Below, piece after piece: positions 50,501 to 61,610 of a stretch of 64,000 bases of DNA. The position numbers were made by a program, and so were the translations under genes. The stretch is from the NCBI GenBank assembly GCA_033782935.1, contig JAWQEG010000516.1, forward strand, positions 992,001 to 1,056,000. The letters are read 5' to 3'. The number at the start of each line of letters is the position of its first letter. Positions within the stretch are counted from its first letter, which is position 1. The notes beneath the pieces are model-generated. The model saw only the letters and a list, made by a program, of their open reading frames with translations. It was not told where the DNA came from and did no database searches. The DNA comes from Petrolisthes cinctipes. Its lineage: Eukaryota > Arthropoda > Malacostraca > Decapoda > Porcellanidae.

Positions 50501-52256
50501 CTAAAAATCGATATTTTAGGTGCCTAAAGTCGATATGTGCATGCATCTTCTGTACCCGTTTATATCTCAAATTCAAGCTCAAAAAACCCGAAAATTCAAT
50601 ATGTTTGGGTCCCAGAAGCGATTGGTACGTGCATACTCCGTGTTAGAGTGTTTTTAAAATACAGGCCCAAAACATGCTGAAAATCGATATTTTATGTGCC
50701 CAAAGTCAATATGTTTATGCATCTTCTGTACGCATGTATATCCCTAATTCAAGTTCAAAACACCAGAAAATTCGATATTTTTGGGTCCCAAAAGCGATCT
50801 GTACATGCCTACTCCTTGCTAAAATGTTTTCAAGATACAGACCAAAAACATGCTCAAAATCGATATTTTAAGTGCAAAAAGTCGATATGTGCATGCATCT
50901 TCTGTACCCGTTTATATCTCAAATTCAGGCTCAAAACTCCGAAAATTCGATATTTTTGGGTCCCTTAAGAAATCTGCATATGCCTACTCAGTGCTAGAAT
51001 TTTTTTTAAATACAGGCTTAAAACATGCTATAAATCGATATTTTAGGTGTCCAAAGTCGATATGTGCATGCATCTTCTGTACCCGTTTATATCTCAAATT
51101 CAGGCTCAAAACACCCGAAAATTCATCATTTTTGGGTCCCAAAAGCAATGTGTACATGCATACACCGTGTTAGAATATTTTCAAAATACAGGCCCAAAAC
51201 ATGCTAAAAATCGATATTTTAGGTGCCCAAAGTCGATATGTGCATGCATCATCTGTACCCGTTTATATCTCAAATTCAGGCTCAAAACACCCGAAAATTC
51301 AATATTTTTGGGTCCCAGAAGCGATCTGTACGTGCACACTCCGTGTTAGAGTGTTTTTAAAATACAGGGCCAAAGCATGCTGTAAATCGATATTTTATGT
51401 GCCCAAAGTCAAAATGTGTATGCATCTTCTGTACACGTGTATATCCCTAATTCAGGTTCAAAACACCAGAAAAGTAGATATTTTTGGATCCCAGAAACGA
51501 TCTGTACATGCCTACTCCGTGCTAATGTATTTTCAAAATACAGGCCCAAAACATGCTGAAAATCTATATTTTAGGTGCCAAAAGTCAATATGTGTATGCA
51601 TCTTCTGTACCCGTCTATTACCCAAATTCAGGTTGAAAACACCAGAAAATTCGGTATTTTTGGGTCCCAGAAGCAATCTGTACATGCCTACTTCTTGCTA
51701 AAATGTTTTCAAGACACAGACCCAAAACATTCTCAAAATCGATATTTTAGGTGCAAAAAGTCGAAATGTGCATGCATCTTCTGTACCCGTTTATATCTCA
51801 AATTCAGGCTCAAAACACCCGAAAATTCGATATTTTTGGGTCCCAGAAGCCATCTTTACATGCCTACTCCGTGTTAGAGTATTTTCAAAATACAGGCCCA
51901 AAACATGCTCAAAATCGATATTTTAGGTGCCCAAAGTCGATATGTGCATGCATCTTCTGTATCCGTCTATATCCCAAATTCAGGTTCAAAATCCCCGAAA
52001 ATTCGATATTTTTGGGTCCCTGAAGCGATTTGTACATGCATACTCAGTGCTAGAATGTTTTCAAAATATAGGCTCAAAACATGCTAAAAATCGATATTTT
52101 AGGTGTCCAAAGTCGATATGTGCATGCATCTTCTGTACCCGTTTATATCTCAAATTCAGGCTCAAAACACCCGAAAAATCGATATTTTTGGGTCCAAGAA
52201 ACGATATGTACATGCCTACTCCGTGTTAGAGTAATTTCAAAATAAAGGCCCAAAAC
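44545..52256. repeat. Diverged satellite monomers, no clean HOR
   Basis: About 44 monomers of mixed subtypes with more private substitutions and 1-3 bp indels than the left half. Fragments resemble other regions. 46,276-46,630 matches 39,414-39,770 of the 22-mer. 45,243-45,600 resembles the TATCCGTTCATATC / CGATTTATTTGGG plus GAATATTCG pair of the 7-mer. 47.8-48.4 kb resembles 31.5-32.1 kb. Nothing other than satellite was seen. Confidence 0.75.
51879..51893. other. Example of the 15-bp dyad near the monomer end
   Basis: GTATTTT-C-AAAATAC is a perfect inverted repeat around one central base. Other monomers have GTATTTT-T-AAAATAC or GTATTTT-A-AAAATAC, so the arms stay complementary while the centre varies. 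Some subtypes break it (TTTTCAAGATAC, TTTTCAAATTATAC). It could extrude a short hairpin or bind a dimeric protein; neither is shown here. Confidence 0.6.
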
Positions 52257-53490
52257 ATGCTAAAAATCGATATTATAGGTGTCCAAAGTCGATATGTACA
52301 TGCATCTTCTGTATCCGTTTATATCACAAATTCAGGCTCAAAACACCCGAAAATTCGATATTTTTGGGTCCCAGAAGCGATCTGTACATGCCTACTCCGT
52401 GTTAATGTATTTTCAAAATATAGGCCCAAAACATGCTGAAAATCTATATATTAGGTGCCCAAAGTCAATATGTGTATGTATCTTCTGTACCCGTCTATAT
52501 CCCAAATTCAGGTTTAAAACACCAGAAAATTCGGTATTTTTGGGTCCCAGAAGCGATCTGTACATGCCTACTCCTTGCTAGAATTTTTTCAAGATACAGA
52601 CCCTAAACATGCTCAAAATCGATATTTTAGGTGCAAAAAGTCGATATGTGCATGCATCCTCTGTACTCGGTTATATCCCAAATTCAGGCTCAAAACCCCC
52701 GAAAATCCGATATTTTTGGGTCCCAGAAGCGATCTGTTCATGCCTACTCAGTGCTAGAATATTTTCAAATTTTACGCAAAAAAAAACATACTAAAAATCA
52801 ATATTTTGGGTACCAAAGTCGATATGTGCATGCATCTTCTGTACCCGTTCATATCTCAAATTCAGGCTCATAACACCCTAAAATTCGATTTATTTGGGTT
52901 TCAAGAAGCGATCTGTACGTGTCTACTCAGTGTTAGAGTATTTTAAAAATACAGGCCCAAAACATTCTCAAAATCGATATTTTGGGTGCCCAAAGTCGAT
53001 AGGTGCATGCATCTTCTGTACCCGTTTATATCTCAAATTCAGACTCAAAACACCCGAATATTCAATATTTTTGGGTCCCAAAAGCTATGTGTACATGCAT
53101 ACTCCGTGTTAGAGTATTTTCTAAATACAGGCCTAAAACATGCTGAAAATCGATATTTTAGCTGCCCAAAGTCAATATGTGTATGTATCTTCTTTACCCG
53201 TCTATATCCCAAATTCAGGTTCAAAACACTCGAAAATTCGTTATTTTTGGGTCCCAGAAGCAATCTGTACATGCCTACTTCTTGCCAGAATGTTTTCAAG
53301 TTACAGACCCAAAACATGCTCAAAATCGATATTTTAGATGCAAAAAGTCGAAATGTGCATGCATCTTCTGTTCCCGTTTATATCTCAAATTCAGACTCAA
53401 AACACCCGAAAATTCGATATTTTTGGGTCCAAGAAGCGATCTGTACATGCCTACTCCGTGTTAGCGTATTTTCAAAGTACAGGCCTAAAA
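52257..53490. repeat. Segment Y, copy 1 (7 monomers, ~1.23 kb)
   Basis: Matches 55251-56484 at a 2994-bp shift (17 monomers). Markers are TTTATATCACAAATTC, AATCTATATATTAGG and an A-rich insertion at about 52,777-52,787 (TTTTACGC followed by a long A run) that makes one monomer about 3 bp longer. It ends where CATGCTC changes to CATCCTG in the second copy. Confidence 0.75.
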
Positions 53491-55250
53491 CATGCTCAAA
53501 ATCGATATTTTAGGTGCCCAAAGTCGATATGTGCATGCATCTTCTGTATCCGTCTATATCCCAAATTCAGGTTCAAAACACCCGAAAATTCGATATTTAT
53601 GGGTCCCAGAAGCGATCTGTACATGTCTACTCCTTGCTTGAATTTTTTAAGATATAAACCCAAGACATGCTCAAAATCAATATTTTAGGTGCAAAAAGTC
53701 GATATGTGCATGCATCTTCTGTACCCGTTTATATCTCAAATTCAGGCTCAAAACACCCGAAAATTCGATATTTTTGGGTCCCAAAAGCGATCTGTACATG
53801 TCTACTCCGAGTTAGAGTATTTTTTAAATACAGGCCCAAAACATGCTAAAAATCGATATTTTAGGTGCCCAAAGTCGATATGTGCATGCATCATCTGTAC
53901 CCGTTTATATCTCAAATTCAGGCTCAAAACACCCGAAAATTCAATATTTTTGGGTCCCAGAAGCGATCTGTACGTGCACACTCCGTGTTAGAGTGTTTTT
54001 AAAATACAGGCCCAAAACATGCTGAAAATCGATATTTTATGTGCCCAAAGTCAAAATGTGTATGCATCTTCTGTACACGTGTATATCCCTAATTCAGGTT
54101 CAAAACACCTGAAAATTCGATTTTTTTGTGTCCCAGAAGCAATCTGTACATGCCTACTTCTTGCTATAATGTTTTCAAGATACAGACCCAAAACATGCTC
54201 AATATCGATATTTTAGGTGCAAAAAGTCGAAATGTGCATGCATCTTCTGTTCCCGTTTATATCTCAAATTCAGGCTCAAAACACCCGAAAATTCGATATT
54301 TTTGGGTCCCCGTAGCGATCTGTACATGCCTACTCCGTGTTAGAGTATTTTCAAAATACAGGCCCAAAACATGCTCAAAATCGATATTTTAGGTGCCCAA
54401 AGTCGATATGTGCATGAATCTCCTGTATCCGTTTATATCTCAAATTCAGACTCAAAACACCCGAAAATTCGATATTTTTGGGTCCCAGAAGCGATCTGTA
54501 CATGCCTACTCCGTGTTAATGTATTTTCGAAATACAGGCCCAAAACATGCTGAAAATCGATATTTTAAGTGCAAAAAGTCGATATGTGCATGCATCTTCT
54601 ATACCCGTTTATATCTCAAATTCAGGCTCAAAACACCCGAAAATTCGATATTTTTGGGTCCCAAAAGCGATCTGTACATGACTACTCCAAGGTTTAGTAT
54701 TTTTTAAATACAGGCCCAAAACATGCTAAAAATCGATATTTTAGGTGCCCAAAGTCGATATGTGCATGCATCTTCTGTACCCGTTTATATCTCAAATTCA
54801 GGCTCAAAACACCCGAAAATTCAATATTTTTGGGTCCCAGAAGCGATCTGTACGTGCATGCTCCGTGTTAGAGTATTTTCAAAATACAGGCCTAAAACAT
54901 GCTGAAAATCGATATTTTAGCTTCCCAAAGTCAATATGTGTATGCATCTTCTTTACCCGTCTATATCCCAAATTCAGGTTCAAAACACTCGAAAATTCGA
55001 TATTTTTGGGTCCCAGAAGCAATCTGTACATGCCTACTTCTTGCTAGAATGTTTTCAAGACACAGACCCAAAACATTCTCAAAATCGATATTTTAGGTGC
55101 AAAAAGTCGAAATGTGCATGCATCTTCTGTACCCGTTTATATCTCAAATTCAGGCTGAAAACACCCGAAAATTCGATATTTTTGGGTCCCAGAAGCCATC
55201 TTTACATGCCTACTCCGTGTTAGAGTATTTTCAAAATACAGGCCCAAAAC
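53491..55250. repeat. Satellite monomers between Y copies
   Basis: Ten monomers of mixed type. 54,126-54,392 recurs at about 56,593-56,859 (14 monomers downstream, markers CAATATCGATATT and GGGTCCCCGTAGCG). 54,019-54,110 recurs at about 57,897 (GTCAAAATGTGTATGC, TGTACACGTG). Confidence 0.7.
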
Positions 55251-56484
55251 ATGCTAAAAATCGATATTTTAGGTGCCCAAAGTCGATATGTACATGCATC
55301 TTCTGTATCCGTTTATATCACAAATTCAGGCTCAAAATACCCGAAAATTCGATGTTTTTGGGTCCCAGAAGCGATCTGTACATGCCTACTCCGTGTTAAT
55401 GTATTTTCAAAATATAGGCCCAAAACATGCTGAAAATCTATATATTAGGTGCCCAAAGTCAATATGTGTATGCATCTTCTGTACCCGTCTATATCCCAAA
55501 TTCAGGTTTAAAACACCAGAAAATTCGGAATATTTGGGTCCCAGAAGCGATCTGTACATGCCTACTCCTTGCTAGAATTTTTTCAAGATACAGACTCTAA
55601 ACATGCTCAAAATCGATATTTTAGGTGCAAAAAGTCGATATGTGCATGCATCCTCTGTACCCGGTTATATCCCAAATTCAGGCTCAGAACACCCTAAAAT
55701 CCGATATTTTTGGGTCCCAGAAGCGATCTGTTCATGCCTACTCAGTGCTAGAATATTTTCAAATTTTACGTTAAAAAAAACATACTAAAAATCAATATTT
55801 TGGGTACCAAAGTCGATATGTGCATGCATCTTCTGTACCCGTTCATATCTCAAATTCAGGCTCAGAACACCCTAAAATTCGATTTATTTCGGTATCAAGA
55901 AGCGATCTGTACGTGTCTACTCAGTGTTAGAGTATTTTAAAAATACAGGCCCAAAACATGCTCAAAATCGATATTTTAGGTGCCCAAAGTCGATATGTGC
56001 ATGCATCTTCTGTACCCGTTTATATCTCAAATTCAGACACAAAACACCCGAATATTCAATATTTTTGGGTCCCAAAAGCAATGTGTACATGCATACTCCG
56101 TGTTAGAGTATTTTCAAAATACAGGCCTAAAACATGCTGAAAATCGATATTTTAGCTGCCCAAAGTCAATATGTGTATGTATCTTCTTTACCCGTCTATA
56201 TACCAAATTCAGGTTCAAAACACTCGAAAATTCGTTATTTTTGGGTCCCAGAAGCAATCTGTACATGCCTACTTCTTGCCAGAATGTTTTCAAGTTACAG
56301 ACCCAAAACATGCTCAAAATCGATATTTTAGGTGCAAAAAGTCGAAATGTGCATGCATCTTCTGTTCCCGTTTATATCTCAAATTCAGACTCAAAACACC
56401 CGAAAATTCGATATTTTTGGGTCCCCGAAGCGATCTGTACATGCCTACTCCGTGTTAGAGTATTTTCAAAATACAGGCCTAAAA
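55251..56484. repeat. Segment Y, copy 2 (7 monomers, ~1.23 kb)
   Basis: The counterpart of 52257-53490 at a 2994-bp shift, with TTTTACGTT and an A run at about 55,766-55,778. It has small private changes (CTCAGAACACCCTAAAATCCG in place of CTCAAAACCCCCGAAAATCCG). Confidence 0.75.
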
Positions 56485-56837
56485 CATCCTGAAAATCGAT
56501 ATTTTAGCTGCCCAAAGTCAATATGTGTATGTATCTTCTTTACCCGTCTATATCTCAAATTCAGGTTCAAAACAATCGAAAATTCGATATTTTTGGGTCC
56601 CAGAAGCAATCTGTACATGCCTACTTCTTGCTATAATGTTTTCAAGATACAGACCCAAAACATGCTCAATATCGATATTTTAGGTGCAAAAAGTCGAAAT
56701 GTGCATGCATCTTCTGTTCCCGTTTATATCTCAAATTCAGGCTCAAAACACCCGAAAATTCGATATTTTTGGGTCCCCGTAGCGATCTGTACATGCCTAC
56801 TCCGTGTTAGAGTATTTTCAAAATACAGGCCCAAAAC
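56485..56837. repeat. Satellite monomers linking Y copies
   Basis: Two monomers with the markers ACAATCGAAAATTCG, CAATATCGATATT and GGGTCCCCGTAGCG. They match the stretch ending at about 54,370. Confidence 0.7.
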
Positions 56838-57660
56838 ATGCTCAAAATCGATATTTTAGGTGCCCAAAGTCGATATGTACATGCATCTTCTGTATCCGTT
56901 TATATCACAAATTCAGGCTCAAAATACCCGAAAATTCGATATTTTTGGGTCCCAGAAGCGATCTGTACATGCCTACTCCGTGTTAATGTATTTTCAAAAT
57001 ATAGGCCCAAAACATGCTGAAAATCTATATATTAGGTGCCCAAAGTCAATATGTGTATGCATCTTCTGTACCCGTCTATATCCCAAATTCAGGTTTAAAA
57101 CACCAGAAAATTCGGTATTTTTGTGTCCCAGAAGCGATCTGTACATGCCTACTCCTTGCTAGAATTTTTTCAAGATACAGACCCTAAACATGCTCAAAAT
57201 CGATATTTTAGGTGCAAAAAGTCGATATGTGCATGCATCCTCTGTACCCGGTTATATCCCAAATTCAGGCTCAAAACCCCCGAAAATCCGATATTTTTGG
57301 GTCCCAGAAGCGATCTGTTCATGCCTACTCAGTGCTAGAATATTTTCAAATTTTACGCTAAAAAAAACATACTAAAAATCAATATTTTGGGTGCCAAAGT
57401 CGACATGTGCATGCATCTTCAGTACCCGTTCATATCTCAAATTCAGGCTCAGAACACCCTAAAATTCGATTTATTTGGGTATCAAGAAGCGATCTGTACG
57501 TGTCTACTCAGTGTTAGAGTATTTTAAAAATACAGGCCCAAAACATTCTCAAAATCGATATTTTAGGTGCCCAATGTCGATATGTGCATGCATCTTCTGT
57601 ACCCGTTTATATCTCAAATTCAGACTCAAAACACCCAAAAATTCGATATTTTTGGGTCCC
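56838..57660. repeat. Segment Y, partial copy 3 (~4.7 monomers)
   Basis: Repeats the beginning of Y at a 1587-bp (9-monomer) shift from copy 2 and 4581 bp (26 monomers) from copy 1. It includes the A-rich insertion, as TTTTACGCTAAAAAAAAC, at about 57,352-57,368. It leaves the Y order after the GGGTATCAAGAAGCG monomer. Confidence 0.7.
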
Positions 57661-58248
57661 AGAAGCGATCTGTACATGCCTACTCCGTGTTAGAGTATTT
57701 TCAAAATACAGGCCCAAAATATGCTCAAAATCGATATTTTAGGTGCCCAAAGTCGATATGTGCATGCATCTTCTGTATCCGTCTATATCTCAAATTCAGG
57801 CTCAAAACACCCGAAAATTCAATATTTTTGGGTCCCAGAAGCGATCTGTACGTGCACACTCCGTGTTAGAGTGTTTTTAAAATACAGGCCCAAAACATGC
57901 TGAAAATCGATATTTTATGTGCCCAAAGTCAAAATGTGTATGCATCTTCTGTACACGTGTATATCCCTAATTCAGGTTCAAAACACCTGAAAATTCGATT
58001 TTTTTGTGTCCCAGAAGCGATCTGTACATGCCTACTCCTTGCTAGAATGTTTTCAAGATACAGACCCAAAACATGTTAAAAATCGATATTTTAAGTACAA
58101 AAAGTCGATATGTGCATGCATCTTCTGTACCCGTTTATATCTCAAATTCAGACTCAAAACACCCGAATATTCAATATTTTTTGGTCCCAAAAGCAAAGCG
58201 TACATGCATACTCCGTGTTAGAGTATTTTCAAAATACAGGCCTAAAAC
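57661..58248. repeat. Satellite monomers between Y copy 3 and the 58-60 kb duplication
   Basis: About 3.3 monomers. The GTCAAAATGTGTATGC / TGTACACGTGTATATCC subtype here is nearly the same as at about 54,019-54,130 and 48,917-49,050. No HOR is evident. Confidence 0.65.
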
Positions 58249-59655
58249 ATGCTGAAAATCGATATTTTAGCTGCCCAAAGTCAATATGTGTATGTATCTT
58301 CTTTACCCGTCTATATCTCAAATTCAGGTTCAAAATACCCAAAAAATCGATATTTTTGGGTCCCAGAAGCAATCTGTACATGCCTACTTCTTGCTATAAT
58401 GTTTTCAAGATGCAGACCCAAAACATGCTCAAAATCGATATTTTAGGTGCAAAAAGTCGAAATGTGCATGCATCTTCTGTTCCCGTTTATATCTCAAATT
58501 CAGGCTCAAAACACCCGAAAATTCGATATTTTTTTGTCCCCGAAGCAATCTGTACATGCCTACTCCGTGTTAGAGTATTTTCAAAATACAGGCCCAAAAC
58601 ATGCTCAAAATCGATATTTTAGGTGCCCAAAGTCGATATGTGCATGAATCTCCTGTATCCGTTTATATCTCAAATTCAGGCTCAAAACACCCGAAAATTC
58701 GATATTTTTGGGTCCTAGAAGCGATCTGTACATGCCTACTCCGTGTTAATGTATTTTCGAAATACAGGCCCAAAACATGCTGAAAATCTATATTTTAGGT
58801 GCACAAAGTCAATATGTGTATGCATCTTCTGTACCCGTCTATATCCCAAATTCAGGTTCAAATCACTCGAAAATTCGGTATTTTTGGGTCCCAGAAGCGA
58901 TCTGTACATGCCTACTCCTTGCTAGAATGTTTTCAAGATACAGACCCAAAACATGCTCAAAATCGATATTTTAGGTGCAAAAAGTCGATATGTGCATGCA
59001 TTCTCTGTACCCGGTTATATCCCAAATTCTGGCTCAAAACCCCCGAAAATTCGATGTTTTTGGGTCCCAGAAGCGATCTGCACATGCCTACTCAGTGCTA
59101 GAATATTTTCAAATTATACGCCCAAAACATACAAAAATTCGATATTTTGGGTGCCAAAGTCGATATGTGCATGCATCTTCTGTACCCGTTTATATCTCAA
59201 ATTCAGACTCAAAACACCCGAATATTCAATATTTTTGGGTCCCAAAAGCAATGTGTACATGCATACTCCGTGTTAGAGTATTTTCAAAATACAGGCCTAA
59301 AACATGCTGAAAATCGATATTTTAGCTGCCCAAAGTCAATATGTGTATGTATCTTCTTTACCCGTCTATATACCAAATTCAGGTTCAAAACACTCGAAAA
59401 TTCGTTATTTTTGAGTCCCAGAAGCAATCTGTACATGCCTACTTCTTGCCAGAATGTTTTCAAGTTACAGACCCAAAACATGCTCAAAATCGATATTTTA
59501 GGTGCAAAAAGTCGAAATGTGCATGCATCTTCTGTTCCCGTTTATATCTCAAATTTAGACTCAAAACACCCGAAAATTCGATATTTTTTGGTCCCAAAAG
59601 CAATGCGTACATGCATACTCCGTGTTAGAGTATTTTCAAAATACAGGCCTAAAAC
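58249..59655. repeat. 8-monomer duplication, copy 1 (1407 bp)
   Basis: 58249-58600 matches 59656-60007 at a shift of 1407 bp (8 monomers). 58777-59150 matches 60008-60380 at 1231 bp (7 monomers). One monomer present here (about 58,601-58,776, with GCATGAATCTCCTG) is missing from the second copy. The rest, 59147-59655, resembles 55980-56490 about 18 monomers upstream. Confidence 0.7.
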
Positions 59656-60556
59656 ATGCTGAAAATCGATATTTTAGCTGCCCAAAGTCAATATGTGTAT
59701 GTATCTTCTTTACCCGTCTATATCTCAAATTCAGGTTCAAAATACCCAAAAAATCGATATTTTTGGGTCCCAGAAGCAATCTGTACATGCCTACTTCTTG
59801 CTATAATGTTTTCAAGATACAGACCCAAAACATGCTCAATATCGATATTTTAGGTGCAAAAAGTCGAAATGTGCATGCATCTTCTGTTCCCGTTTATACC
59901 TCAAATTCAGGTTCAAAACACCCGAAAATTCGATATTTTTTTGTCCCCGAAGCGATCTGTACATGCCTACTCCGTGTTAGAGTATTTTCGAAATACAGGC
60001 CCAAAACATGCTGAAAATCTATATTTTAGGTGCCCAAAGTCAATATGTGTATGCATCTTCTGTACCCGTCTATATCCCAAATTCAGGTTCAAATCACTCG
60101 AAAATTCGGTATTTTTGGGTCCCAGAAGCGATCTGTACATGCCTACTCCTTGCTAGAATGTTTTCAAGATACAGACCCAAAACATGCTCAAAATCGATAT
60201 TTTAGGTGCAAAAAGTCGATATGTGCATGCATCCTCTGTACCCGGTTATATCCCAAATTCTGGCTCAAAACCTCCGAAAATTCGATGTTTTTGGGTCCCA
60301 GAAGCGATCTGTACATGCCTACTCAGTGCAAGAATATTTTCAAATTATACGCCCAAAACATACAAAAATTCGATATTTTGGGTGCCAAAGTCGATATGTG
60401 CATGCATCTTCTGTACCCGTTTATATCTCAAATTCAGGCTCAAAACACCCAAAAAATCGATATTTTTGTGTCCCAGAAGCGATCTGTACATGTCTAGACC
60501 GTGCTATAGTATTTTCAAAATACAGTCCCAAAACATGCTCAAAATCGATATTTTGG
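59656..60556. repeat. 8-monomer duplication, partial copy 2
   Basis: Follows the order of copy 1 without the GCATGAATCTCC monomer, then changes to a CACCCAAAAAATCG / GTCTAGACCGTGCTATAG subtype that recurs at the end of the window (about 63,830). Confidence 0.65.
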
Positions 60557-61610
60557 GTGCCCAAAGTCGATATGTGCATGCATCTTCTGTATCCGTCTAT
60601 ATCCCAAATTCAGGTTCAAAACACCCGAAAATTCGATAATTTTGGGTCCCAGAAGCGATCTGTACATGCCTACTCCTTGCTAGAATATTTTCAAGATACA
60701 GACCCAGAACATGCTCAAAATCGATATTTTAAGTGCTAAAAGTCGATATGTGCATGCATCTCCTATACCCGTTTATATCTCAAATTCAGGCTCAAAACTC
60801 CGAAAATTCGATATTTTTGGGGCCCAGAAGCAATCTGCACATGCCTACTCAGTGCTAGAATGTTTTTAAAATACAGGCTTAAAACATGCTATAAATCGAT
60901 ATTTTAGGTTTCCAAAGTCGATATGTGCATGCATCTTCTGAACCCGTTTATATCTCAAATTCAGGCTCAAAACACCCAAAAAATAGATATTTTTGTGTCC
61001 AAGAAGCGATCTGTACATGTCTAAACCGTGCTATAGTATTTTCAAAATACAGGCCCAAAACATGCTCAAAATCGATATTTTAGGTGCCCAAAGTCGATAT
61101 GTGCATGCATCTTCTGTATCCGTCTATATCCCAAATTCAGGTTCAAAACACCCGAAAATTCGATTATTTTGGGTCCCAGAAGCGATCTGTACATGCCTAC
61201 TCCTTGCTAGAATATTTTCAAGATACAGACCCAAACCATGTTCAAAATCGATATTTTAAGTGCAAAAAGTCGATATGTGCATGCATCTTCTGTACCCGTT
61301 TATATCTCAAATTCAGGCTCAAAACTCCGAAAATTCGATATTTTTGGGTCCCTTAAGCAATCTGCACATGCCTACTCAGTGCTAGAATGTTTTTAAAATA
61401 CAGGCTTAAAACATGCTATAAATCGATATTTTGGTGTCCAAAGTCGATATGTGCATGCATCTTCTGAACCCGTTTATATCTCAAATTCAGGCTCAAAACA
61501 CCCAAAAAATCGATATTTTTGTGTCCCAGAAGCGATCTGTACATGCCTACACAGTGTTAGAGTATTTTAAAAATACAGGCCCAAATGCTCAAAATCGATA
61601 TTTTAGGTGC
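60557..61610. repeat. 3-mer HOR, two tandem copies (~527 bp each)
   Basis: Copies start at 60557 and 61084. Order: the GTATCCGTCTATATCCC subtype with GATAATTTTGGG or GATTATTTTGGG; an AAGTGC[A/T]AAAAGTCG subtype with CTCCGAAAATTCG; then a TATAAATCG subtype with TCTGAACCCG and CACCCAAAAAAT. They differ at scattered bases. Confidence 0.75.

Noticed and set aside
60206..60739. Longest open frame (177 codons), possible repeat-containing protein
   Set aside because: It begins with GTG and crosses three monomers. The same peptide motifs occur throughout the array, and it ends where the frame meets the usual stop. Three similar-length frames at 37499, 41370 and 56332 have the same origin.
61575..61590. 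Shortened GGCCCAAATGCTC as a second half-monomer type of junction
   Set aside because: It is only a 3-bp deletion in CCCAAAACATGCTC; the monomer spacing remains close to 176 bp.
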